From a virus, in the IMG/VR virus record IMGVR_UViG_3300030090_003629, positions 1 to 64,000 of that record: a stretch of 64,000 nt of DNA. One strand, 5' to 3'. Numbering within the stretch: position 1 is the stretch's first letter; each line of letters begins with the position of its first letter. The translations under genes were made by a program, and so were the position numbers. Below, one piece after another: positions 17,701-25,653 of the stretch. Below the pieces are notes generated by a model. That model searched no databases. It was given only the letters and a program-made list of their open reading frames with translations, and was not told the origin of the DNA.

Positions 17701-20700
17701 AAGGAAATATATCTGATCCTTTTTGATACTTTTTGCCATATGCTGGATTTCTTTCAATTCTTGACAATAATTCTTTTCTTGTTTTACTATTGTGAGCCAT
17801 CATACTTTCTATATAATATCTTCTGCTTTTGTCAGAAAATACAGCTATAGGCTGATCGTATATTATTGTTTCTTCTTTATTTTTTATTCCTTGATTGTAT
17901 TGCGATAAAAATTGTAAAAAATCACCTGCAACTAATTCTTTAGGAGTTACATAGTTTAGCTTAGAAGCTCTACCTTCATATTTTACAGCTTCAGCTTTAG
18001 CAATTAACTCACGCATCATACCAGAGTGTATAGTAAACCTAAATGGGTTTTGACTAACTTTACCATTGCTTCCAGTTAGCACCCCTCTTGCTTTTTTACT
18101 ATACAATAAATAAGAATATATATTATTATCTGGATGCATTATATCATCTTTAGATATATCTATTTCTTCATTAATTATATTAGCTATATTTTTTGCTCTA
18201 TTATGTAAGCCGTTTTCTTTATTAAATATACTGACACCGTCACCCATAACATTATCTACCATAGACAAATAATTAATAGCTCTAGATGCCACAAGACCTT
18301 CTGTTAATATTACTTTTAACTCGCCTTGTTTTCCAAACATTAATCCATAAGCTTTGTATTTTCCTGTTTGTACAGTAAATTTACCTTCTTTATCAATACC
18401 CATTAAAGATTGATATTTTAAATTAGGTTTGCCATTTTTAAATCTTTTGTGTTCAAATAATAAATTCCATAAATACTGTCTTTTACCATCAAATAATATT
18501 TCAGTATTTAATAAAGCTCTTTTGTCTATTAGCTTACCTTTTGCATTATCATCTAAAATTATATCTAAATATTTTGTTGCTGCTATATATTTTTGCTTAG
18601 AAGTAGGTTTTTCATTTTTAAATAAATTATCATATACTTCAGCTAACTTTTTCCCTTTTTCAGTGTTGTTATTTAAATCTTTAAGTATGCTACGTATAAC
18701 GCCTTGCTCTAATGTTTTACTAATAGTTCTGTATTTTTTAAAAGACTTAACAGCTCTACGTCTTGATTTGTCATATTTTATTTCTAATGCCTGATGTGAT
18801 AAAACCTCTATTGTAATACCTTCAATGGGTCCTTTAATTTCCATTAACTTAGCGTTAGTTAAAATTTTATCATTATTATATAAATTATCTAACAAACCTA
18901 ACATAGCTTCTATTTCTCTACTTCCAGACTTTCTTACATTTGGTATAAAATCATATGGATCATACATAGTATTTTTAGACATGCTATATAAATCGTATAA
19001 TAATTTTTTTCTATCTATTACTTTATCAGGATTTTGATTGTTATAAACCTCTACTATTTTTTTTATAAAATTAGAAGTTGTTGTAGGTAAGGCTATTTGT
19101 TTTACATCATCATCAAAATTTCTTTCTGCACCAGGCTGACTTTCATTACCATCTTGACTTACATCTTCTTCTTTACCAATACTTTTTCCTATATTAGACA
19201 ATATACGATCTAGTTTATCGTCTGCTAATTTTAAATCATTTGGTCTTGTTTTTTGTCTAACTACAGCTTCAACTTGCGATTTTATAAAATCTACATCTTT
19301 TATTGTTAATTCACTATCCTTTGCTATTTGTTCAACTACTCTATCTGCAATTTGTTCTGATGTTAATCCACGCCCCATAAAATCACCTATAGTTTTAGAT
19401 AAAGCAGAATACGTAGATCTTTTTCTAATTGCTTTTTTCTTAGCTTTATTTATCGGTCCATATGCAGAATTTTGCATTACAGGTACTGTTCTGTTTCCTG
19501 AATTAAAGTCTAAAAGTATATGTTTTATTGCAGCTTCTAAATCTAAACTTTGTATATTGTCAACTGATAAATCTAATAATCTTTTTGCGTCTTCATTAGA
19601 TGTTAGCTTTTTTACTTTCTTATAAAACTCTATTAAATCTTTTTCTAATCTTTTTTGTGTTGCGGTTCCTTTTATAACAGCATCAACATTATCATAAGAA
19701 TAAAATTCTAAAGTTCTTGAAAATGTTTCTTCTAACAAATGCCTTTGTCTGTCTACTCTAACTTCTTTAATTCCTTGTGCTTTTAATTGTAGTCTAAGCT
19801 CATTAAACAATTCCATTGTTCTTGTGCCGTCATTGTTTCTTTCTGCTATAGCAATGTTTTCTGAAATACTTACAATATCACCAGTATAATCTGCTTTATT
19901 ATTTAATGCGTTTCTATATATAGCTCCAATAGTAATATTTTGCCCATTAACTCTCATTAATGTTAACTCAGGATATTCTTCTTGTGTCTTTTTGTATAAT
20001 AAAGATTTAGGTAAAAGCTTTTTTATTCTTTTCATTAATGGAGTTTTTTCCATTAACGAATAATATATATGTCCTGCTTCGTGTATAATATCAGATTGCC
20101 TAACTTCGTTTTCGTTTATCATAAGCGTAGCGCCTATTGCTAATGATGTAGCTTCTTGTCCATAATCATCATACAATGCTTTTTGTACTACGTAACCCTT
20201 AGCTCCAGGAAAGTTTTTGTTTATAATAGACCTAGTTAATGCGGAAGCAGCTAAACCTGAATCTGTATATACTTCTAAATTACGATTTAATAATATTGGA
20301 TCATTTTCTTTTATAGTAGAAAATGTGCTTTTTATGAATTTATTAAAATTATCTTTTGTTTGCTTTACTGCGCCTACTACCTTATCTATACTTCTAGTTT
20401 CTTTTTTCTTTGCTTTTTTTGTTGTGGTTTCTTCTATTGTAAAATCTTGATATTGTAATTGTCCAATAACCTTATTATCTACTATTACTTCAATTTTACT
20501 TTCATATAATGGTGCTCCTTTTTTATATTGAAAATATAATTTACCATTAACTTCTACCACATCAGCTTGCCCTGCTACTGGTTCTACTAAATTTAATTTA
20601 ACATTTTGTGGTGTTTTAGTTAAAGCTTCTGCTCCAAAAGGTTTAGATGTAAAAAATTTGATAACTTTACCTGTAGCTGTTTTTAATATGTAACTAGTAG

Positions 20701-23602
20701 TGCTAGCTCTACCTTCTTTATCTATTACCTTAGATATACTTGCAGCCTGTAATTTTATTCCTTTATCTTTTAAAGATTTTTCTGTTTCTTTATACTCCTT
20801 AGTTTTAGGAGCTACGACTGATTGGTCTTTTTTTTTTACGTCTGCTTTTGCTCTTTTAGGGTCTACTCTTTGTTTTTGATCAGAAGTTAGTCTATCAAAC
20901 ATTTTAGGATTCATAACTGTTTTGTAGTCTCCAACTTTTCCTACAGTATATGTCATACCAGAAGGTATAACCTTATCTGTTTTAGCGTCTCTTACTGTTG
21001 CTTGCGTGTACCCTTTAATAGCTTCTTCATTAGATATATTATCTCTCTTTTGTATCTTCTCATCTATTACTGTTGCTGGGGTCCATCTATCTGCTGCTTC
21101 TGACCACTGTGTCCACTCTACTGTTCCGTCTAATCTTGTTACAGCTCTAAATCTAGCGTGCACTGACCCGTCTTCCTCATAAACAGTAAATTCTTCTGTT
21201 TTAACAGGAACTTGCTTGTCTTTATATCTAGGTTTTTCTTTTTCTTTTGTTTCAGTCCTCTCTTCTTTTTTTACTGCCTTATCTACATCTCCTCTATTAA
21301 TAACTTTATTAATTCCTGTACCTATTATTTTACCAGCCGCAGCAGCAGTTATTTTTCCAGCCTCTAATGCTTTTAATAAATAATCTTTTGCTGTAGATGT
21401 AATTTTAGTTTTATCGTAATTTTTTATTTTTTTAATTGCCTCCTTAACTTCAACTGACTGTATCTTTTTTTTTCCTTTACCAAACAACCCCTTAACCCCT
21501 TGTACAACTTTAGATATAACTGACGGTTCTTGCTTTTTAGCATCGTCAGCTTTTTTTGCCTCTTTTTGCGAAAACTCTGTAACCTCATCTTTTGTTAGTC
21601 CTTGTACTTTAAACCTAGCATCTCTTTTTCCTGTTGACTTAGCTATTGGCGCTTTGTCTACTCTTAATGTATATATATCTTCTATTTCTCTTTCTAATAC
21701 ATTCATATCATCTTGCAATGTTTCCATAATAGATAGATGATTTTGTTCTGCTTTTTCTAATGCTTTCTTTTGTTTTTCTGGATTTTTTATATTTTCTTTT
21801 ATATTAGCCCGATCTATTTCATAAGATTTCTTTTGTAACTCTTGTTGTTGTAAATTTCTAGATTTTCTAGTTTCTCTAAAAAATGCTTGCCTTGCTCCTT
21901 CTTCTGTTAATATACTATTTACAGTATGTTTTTCATAATTCTTTTCTGCTTGTTCTACAGCGGCTATATATTCATCTGCTGTTTGTTGTGACATTTTTTT
22001 GTCCTTTACCATGTTGTTTATGTACTCTATGACAACAGAACCATCACCTCTATAGTTCCAAACGTTTAATGCTATTATGTTGTCTTGTACTTGTGCTTCT
22101 GCTGCATAGTACTGGTCAGGATCTTTTGCAGACTCAATTATTCTAGCATTTTCATTTATGGCTTCTTGATGCTCATTTAATGCAGAGATTCTTTCTGCTG
22201 CTGCATCAAAATATCCTCTTGCGCCTCCCATCGCTCCACCTAAACCTACAGAAGACCAAAATATATCTCTTATTTCAGGACGTATATTTCCATAACTATC
22301 TTTTACCCAATCAGTCATTCCTAAATATTCTTCTCCTTTTGCTTGTTGTATATTTTTGTATTTATTCCACTCTTGGTGAGTTTCTTGTATACCTTCTGTC
22401 AAACCTTCTACTGTAGCATATGCTCCTGCAGCAGGTAAAAGAGGTAATCTTTTTCGTACAGCATAGGACACTAAACCTCTTACCGAATCTTTATAATTTA
22501 TTTTTTGTAATGGATTTAATAATAGTCTTTTAGCCATAGATTTACCTACACCTCCAAATAATAAACCATATGATATTGCATCTGCACCAACCCACCATGC
22601 ATTTGTTTTCATTACATCTGTAGCATGTGACGCTGCTTCATCTGGTGTAAATAATAAATTACCATCTTCATCAGTATCTCTTAGCATTTCATTATACGCT
22701 TCTCCAGCTAAATATGCTCCTTCAGCCATGTTTGCTCCCAAACCACCACCTGCAAATGAGCCTATATTACGCATAAATTTTGTTTGTGCTAAACCTTTCT
22801 TGCCAGCATCAAAAGCTAACTTACCTAATATACCAGATCCCTGTATACCTTTGTTACCCATACCTATACCTTTACCCATAGTACCAATAGGGACTCCCAT
22901 AATTTTTTTAGCCTTATCTGCTTTTGATAAAGCTTTTGCTGACATCATTCCAAATCTTCCTAATAAAGCACCTCCTATTCTTGCTCCTGCAGTATATGGT
23001 ATAGCAAATGACAATGCATAAGGAACTAATCTAGCAATTTTAGAGTTCCAAAATTCTGCACGGAACATATCACCAAAAGTTACGTCTTTCATTTCATCAG
23101 ACAATACTAACAAATTTTCATTTTGTTTTTGTGCTCCAATTTTTTTAAAATAATCACCTAGACGTGTAGTAGGTTCTGGATCTCCTGGTCTAGCCCACGC
23201 ATTTATAAAATCTAAAGTTTCTCCAGTACCATACAATAAATCTCCAAAACCAGCTTTTATACTTCTTTCTAATTTTTCTCCTCCAGAACCAATCATAGAT
23301 AATGGATCTAGTATTTCTTGATTTGGTGCAGAACCATATCGTAATCTATCTAGACCACTATATTCATCTGCCGATATATCACTAGCAGCCATTGCTCTAG
23401 AATATTTGTTTAGCAAAGGATCATCTATATTTGCCTGTGCTACATTTTGAAACATTGCATCCATAGACATGGGCGTGTCCATTTCACTGTCATATGATTG
23501 TTGTATATCTTGTTGAGGTGTATTTATATTTACACTTTCGCTTTCAGCTAAATTGCCTAATATTTGATTTAACCCTGATGTGTAATCATTACTTTCTGCC
23601 AT
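11759..23602 (-). CDS. Giant virion protein with RNA polymerase (beta-prime-like) and zincin-like motifs
   Basis: 3947 residues. An Ala/Gly-rich hydrophobic region (about 190-480) and coiled coils are followed by a Lys-rich linker (about 690-850). HEAGH at 1174-1178 fits a zinc metallopeptidase, with EETF downstream as a possible third ligand. At about 2400-2470 comes RVPSHGK, then KFWGADLDGDSVH with catalytic-type DLDGD at 2460-2464, matching the NADFDGD motif of multisubunit RNA polymerases and the crAss-like virion polymerases. MGDGVSIFN (about 1786-1794) could belong to the other double-psi barrel. The C-terminus has one hydrophobic helix. By family precedent it is packaged, ejected and transcribes early genes. 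It overlaps its upstream neighbour at 23602. Confidence 0.8.
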   Translation of the reverse strand: MAESNDYTSGLNQILGNLAESESVNINTPQQDIQQSYDSEMDTPMSMDAMFQNVAQANIDDPLLNKYSRAMAASDISADEYSGLDRLRYGSAPNQEILDPLSMIGSGGEKLERSIKAGFGDLLYGTGETLDFINAWARPGDPEPTTRLGDYFKKIGAQKQNENLLVLSDEMKDVTFGDMFRAEFWNSKIARLVPYALSFAIPYTAGARIGGALLGRFGMMSAKALSKADKAKKIMGVPIGTMGKGIGMGNKGIQGSGILGKLAFDAGKKGLAQTKFMRNIGSFAGGGLGANMAEGAYLAGEAYNEMLRDTDEDGNLLFTPDEAASHATDVMKTNAWWVGADAISYGLLFGGVGKSMAKRLLLNPLQKINYKDSVRGLVSYAVRKRLPLLPAAGAYATVEGLTEGIQETHQEWNKYKNIQQAKGEEYLGMTDWVKDSYGNIRPEIRDIFWSSVGLGGAMGGARGYFDAAAERISALNEHQEAINENARIIESAKDPDQYYAAEAQVQDNIIALNVWNYRGDGSVVIEYINNMVKDKKMSQQTADEYIAAVEQAEKNYEKHTVNSILTEEGARQAFFRETRKSRNLQQQELQKKSYEIDRANIKENIKNPEKQKKALEKAEQNHLSIMETLQDDMNVLEREIEDIYTLRVDKAPIAKSTGKRDARFKVQGLTKDEVTEFSQKEAKKADDAKKQEPSVISKVVQGVKGLFGKGKKKIQSVEVKEAIKKIKNYDKTKITSTAKDYLLKALEAGKITAAAAGKIIGTGINKVINRGDVDKAVKKEERTETKEKEKPRYKDKQVPVKTEEFTVYEEDGSVHARFRAVTRLDGTVEWTQWSEAADRWTPATVIDEKIQKRDNISNEEAIKGYTQATVRDAKTDKVIPSGMTYTVGKVGDYKTVMNPKMFDRLTSDQKQRVDPKRAKADVKKKDQSVVAPKTKEYKETEKSLKDKGIKLQAASISKVIDKEGRASTTSYILKTATGKVIKFFTSKPFGAEALTKTPQNVKLNLVEPVAGQADVVEVNGKLYFQYKKGAPLYESKIEVIVDNKVIGQLQYQDFTIEETTTKKAKKKETRSIDKVVGAVKQTKDNFNKFIKSTFSTIKENDPILLNRNLEVYTDSGLAASALTRSIINKNFPGAKGYVVQKALYDDYGQEATSLAIGATLMINENEVRQSDIIHEAGHIYYSLMEKTPLMKRIKKLLPKSLLYKKTQEEYPELTLMRVNGQNITIGAIYRNALNNKADYTGDIVSISENIAIAERNNDGTRTMELFNELRLQLKAQGIKEVRVDRQRHLLEETFSRTLEFYSYDNVDAVIKGTATQKRLEKDLIEFYKKVKKLTSNEDAKRLLDLSVDNIQSLDLEAAIKHILLDFNSGNRTVPVMQNSAYGPINKAKKKAIRKRSTYSALSKTIGDFMGRGLTSEQIADRVVEQIAKDSELTIKDVDFIKSQVEAVVRQKTRPNDLKLADDKLDRILSNIGKSIGKEEDVSQDGNESQPGAERNFDDDVKQIALPTTTSNFIKKIVEVYNNQNPDKVIDRKKLLYDLYSMSKNTMYDPYDFIPNVRKSGSREIEAMLGLLDNLYNNDKILTNAKLMEIKGPIEGITIEVLSHQALEIKYDKSRRRAVKSFKKYRTISKTLEQGVIRSILKDLNNNTEKGKKLAEVYDNLFKNEKPTSKQKYIAATKYLDIILDDNAKGKLIDKRALLNTEILFDGKRQYLWNLLFEHKRFKNGKPNLKYQSLMGIDKEGKFTVQTGKYKAYGLMFGKQGELKVILTEGLVASRAINYLSMVDNVMGDGVSIFNKENGLHNRAKNIANIINEEIDISKDDIMHPDNNIYSYLLYSKKARGVLTGSNGKVSQNPFRFTIHSGMMRELIAKAEAVKYEGRASKLNYVTPKELVAGDFLQFLSQYNQGIKNKEETIIYDQPIAVFSDKSRRYYIESMMAHNSKTRKELLSRIERNPAYGKKYQKGSDIFPYVIENNRIKNIKKLVVDFKQHMRINKDLYINNEDILETKDIDKAIEAYLTSHIANKFMAQQLFVHDHRQSKDEIDYIKRAAGAIASHVVFDRNTMIEPIIIKDYFIDDNNKITTEETDNNYIENDAMGYVLPEQAKIIREKYGESQKVGNVFKFVYHYTETEGKLKGKTTYLKFAVHTLTRELEAKSEYLKNIGEVLRKRQEQVEDISKTPGNLVIAASESAAKLFLDGIRTKEDIHDIKNLDNIDNIMKRQDLLYKDDTGYRGLSGEGFGIQLELDKQTDERFFPSQLFYNLATNIITEEEKLILKEMYGLRKDVMEANNESRNRKAGLIMNNTATRETVYKERDSFASSVSADIYGVLFDSVFETLDPRYPFANASYNSIARGRITHRGTKMYTKGSIAYQSSSLGMNLKSYEKGLFAEDESIVASEAIVPGYLKDQGVEVGDLFIGTRVPSHGKVTSSVFVVKDFHAQIDDTPTSNITIPAKVSKFWGADLDGDSVHMNFKYTEKEVNERGKSWRKKSNRFFDLYVKLVSNKKRTNEITANIDFVSDSDNAIEQAKSKGLYKNKKQKEESQLHPLGDSEMFNDNVPAKSLVGIVAALQRTFNIFSNNEEKLPFKITLKGESEAVTHDKFFDDPELENGVGNWYGVAQLLNIVLDNAKHQYASKLGLNKQTIFSYIMLRRLGYSLNDLTLLFNSPIVQEYIDFKSKRSKNYISKDSDIQEMFLEDQVNNVNELAEFFESQGVKKLTYFYKQKITGKKRKGIDQKRWETIVSRLKGEGINININDLLTKGKNRNAEFDAIIMLYALDKFNEDVVNPFGKAFTVHQKIEKNPFELRQITQKIKKLQTNFITINDRKSGGLSLPYQLGESRFNSIVEHAVKLFSTVLERAFVTDIRFTPYMQGIINNESYAELKMLYPDKYSAIINRVIINDLKNNISFLSKIENRETLIDNFISLKEKYGKDNIFTDKIIEVTEKGDKVVINRVEVTDFISYKSIDQIKESFSNLLPEEKNLIFELEAEFNGFGFTGGAGGAASFIPFFDNEYINKINDEINTIITNNQTKEPEFKYDDVNDMSNLDNLDSIELDDAIIDELNKNLTTDKKIDKASKQNNTFIDPTKKAKKVISSSTTYNNDYISGDNNILSFSEYLADKGIDIQKIKESKIAEQLYNKYIKYREHYKTVQEFESSLEKKPLSKYNLEDLRKRAFKLRSMDNSATKNISYIVEKEIGKRLFEIQTKKLKADGKRQGYKYKVPGLDGVEQEDMSGLESWLTSNNISSKRPELQLLINEIQFEYRNYLRAFKRYKDRLEKANRSLVRSKNKGLSVLERVRQGFDTNARYKYIYGNIATFENGNIRLLTEEELADKNLTKEERAYYTEYKNVAQELLNTDTYIIPGMQMGTLEKMSRNSLFGLYDNTIDTYDIERVKVYGLDKSGNRVLKTLYEWKYDVYKGRTGKLTLESGRQIYELDKLRRKAKELKAKGINEDGSKILLSDMEYDALINNGAMIKKLMGDNNITDVDRELIEEYERRRGIKAKNISYDINSSLLEFIRGSLFMNGENVDLQKSKGIENPFTGMSKVSILIDSVIAFNKGLDNKNAANYLTRWWKEGFIEGRQQESFLGKTGDKVIDSFVRLTSLRLLGFNMTVGIGNVLAGKYQELRKKGGAQFIKGETRYFKNLYESRDILKRFRIVEYSFDEFIHLSESKGAFGKLEKWSYIFMDATENYIQGAAFLGELTEEEFNNPDLITEERVMQINHKISTLHGEGYTALDASLLSMYSYGRALLQFKKWFVTLLKDRFSAEDIDRFGKVNIGSYRATGEFVRDLFRSYIAGNTSKKELKAIWDNSNEARKAEIAAHLRGMGIGITLLSLIAIMEDDEDSDPNMIRTLKKFSNDVFVTTDYDRFFNYTLVPASYSTIKNATEMIGQSVRGDKIKRSGPYGEKGDSKAAKTLLYDLAPYSSVRRSIARDVYNMEGDKKETSSLIR

Positions 23603-25653
23603 TATTGTTGATATTTATATATGGTTTTACTTAACTTTCTGCTTTGTTTATATTGTGATGCTGGATATATTGTTTGACTATATTGATCATAGTTACCTTT
23701 ATTTATAGCTTCCAGCATAGATACAAAGTTAGGATTTTGCGTTGCAAGACCTTCTTTTAATAGTTTAGTTGATAAAGCCATATATTGTCCTGGACTATTA
23801 GCTATTAATTTTTTAGAAGGATCAGTTTCGTTAGGAGTAAAATCAAATGGATAATTTCTTTCCTGTTTTGACTGCACATACAAATCTGCCATTATCATTG
23901 GTATTGCTTTTCTTGCGTTAAATGAACTTACTCCTGACATACTTAATCCTATGTTTAATGTTTTGTCGTATCCATTAACAAACTGCTGTGTCAAACCTTC
24001 ATTTGGCATTTCTAATTGTTTTGTTAATTTATTAGTAGATGCTATTTTTCTTTGATTTGCATAGTTCTGTTGTGCTATTTGTTGCTCATAATTACCCATG
24101 TCTGTTTTAACTTTATTAAGATCATCTGTAGGTACCGCTTCATTTATTGCAGCTTGTATTGTAGCGTCTTCTAAATTAATCTTTTTATAATATGCATCAT
24201 CTGGGCCTAAATCATCGTCTATAAGTTCTGCTACTATTACATAGTCAAACTCTGTATTTTTATATTGCTCACGCATTTTATTTAAATCTGATTCTTTTGA
24301 AACATCAGTTAGTAAAAAAGAGTCTCCATTTGCATTTTTTCCTTCAAGAGCTACATGATAACCTCTAAGTCTTAAATCATCTCTTTCAGATTCTTGCCAT
24401 AAATCCTTACCTGTGATATTCATTGAAGCTATATCTGAATCTGAAATTTGATGTCCATATCTATCATACAAACCAGCCATTCTTACATTATCTACTTGTC
24501 TATTTCTTGTATTGTATCTTGATTCTTCTGAATTGCTATATTTTCCTGCCCATGATCTTGTTATTGCAGTTTCTAACTTAGGATTAAAAGCAAAAATTCT
24601 AGGACTTGCTACAAGTTGCGTTCCTTTAGAAAATGGAGCGCTTATACCTTTATAATTTTCTGGACCATGATTTTTATCAACACCACCTATTCTATCCCAA
24701 TTAGTAAAAGCATCTGTTGAATTAAACATATCTTGGAAATTAATACCTTGATCTTTAAATTTAAAAAAGTCTTTACCTGTTGCTATTTGCGTTAAACCAA
24801 CAGAATCTAAATTTCTTACTAACTCTCTAGAAAACGTTGTATCTATTTCTTTATCTCCAAATATAGCTTGACCATTAAAATATGTAACACCATCAACTTC
24901 TTGATAACCCAATTCTTTTTTAACAAATAATTTCATATCATCATACGTTATAGCAGATTGATATTCTTGTACATTTTCTGGGTTAGCATCATTTATCATG
25001 TCTATAATTATAGATTGATGATTTGATCCAATTAGATCGTCTATATCTAAATTTTGTGCTTTTGTTAAACTCAAAGCTTCTTTAGCTTGCTCTATATAAT
25101 CTCTTCTAGGAGCATTAAATATAAAATTATCACTTTCTCCATTAACAAAATCTGTGTATCTTTTTTTTGCATTTGTTGTTATTAAATGCGAGTACTTATT
25201 ATTTAAAGCATGCGAGTGATATAACTCTAAAGCAGCTTGATTTTTTTTAGTTCTTTGTGATATTGGATTATTTTTTAATCTAGCTTGATATTCTGCTATT
25301 AAATAATCTAAATTTCCGTACAATCTAGCATTATCTATAGAACCATGTTCTCTAAGCACACCCTGTATATCATTCCATCCTGATAATTGTTGATGCCAAG
25401 CCTTAAAATCATCTACATCTTTTTGTCTTGCAAATTTATTATTAGTATATAAATCATTAAACGCAGTTTGTTGAGCTTGTACTAATTGATTGTTTTGTTC
25501 ATTTTTTCTATTTAATTGAGCAAGCTCTTGCATTTGTAATTGCATTTGCTGCTGTTTTAAAGCATTTTGCTTTTGTAAACGTGCGTTTTGTAAATCGCCT
25601 GCCCCTAGCATTGGACCTGTTAATGCACTAAAAAACCCTGAGTCTATTGTCAT
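23602..25653 (-). CDS. Large virion/ejection protein, 683 aa
   Basis: The N-terminal 70 residues are a Gln-rich coiled coil (LKQQQMQLQMQELAQLNRK). The rest is mixed with many Asp/Asn and Tyr and no recognised domain. It is translationally coupled to the giant polymerase protein (start/stop overlap at 23602) and overlaps the tail-lysozyme gene by four bases. Neighbouring genes of this kind encode internal proteins delivered with the genome; this assignment rests on context. Confidence 0.6.
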   Translation of the reverse strand: MTIDSGFFSALTGPMLGAGDLQNARLQKQNALKQQQMQLQMQELAQLNRKNEQNNQLVQAQQTAFNDLYTNNKFARQKDVDDFKAWHQQLSGWNDIQGVLREHGSIDNARLYGNLDYLIAEYQARLKNNPISQRTKKNQAALELYHSHALNNKYSHLITTNAKKRYTDFVNGESDNFIFNAPRRDYIEQAKEALSLTKAQNLDIDDLIGSNHQSIIIDMINDANPENVQEYQSAITYDDMKLFVKKELGYQEVDGVTYFNGQAIFGDKEIDTTFSRELVRNLDSVGLTQIATGKDFFKFKDQGINFQDMFNSTDAFTNWDRIGGVDKNHGPENYKGISAPFSKGTQLVASPRIFAFNPKLETAITRSWAGKYSNSEESRYNTRNRQVDNVRMAGLYDRYGHQISDSDIASMNITGKDLWQESERDDLRLRGYHVALEGKNANGDSFLLTDVSKESDLNKMREQYKNTEFDYVIVAELIDDDLGPDDAYYKKINLEDATIQAAINEAVPTDDLNKVKTDMGNYEQQIAQQNYANQRKIASTNKLTKQLEMPNEGLTQQFVNGYDKTLNIGLSMSGVSSFNARKAIPMIMADLYVQSKQERNYPFDFTPNETDPSKKLIANSPGQYMALSTKLLKEGLATQNPNFVSMLEAINKGNYDQYSQTIYPASQYKQSRKLSKTIYKYQQ

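Noticed and set aside
18429-18794. A 121-codon plus-strand ORF and many similar ones inside the giant gene
   Set aside because: They lie antisense to a continuous long gene, lack start signals and have hydrophobic composition expected from antisense of Lys/Asn-rich AT-rich coding DNA.
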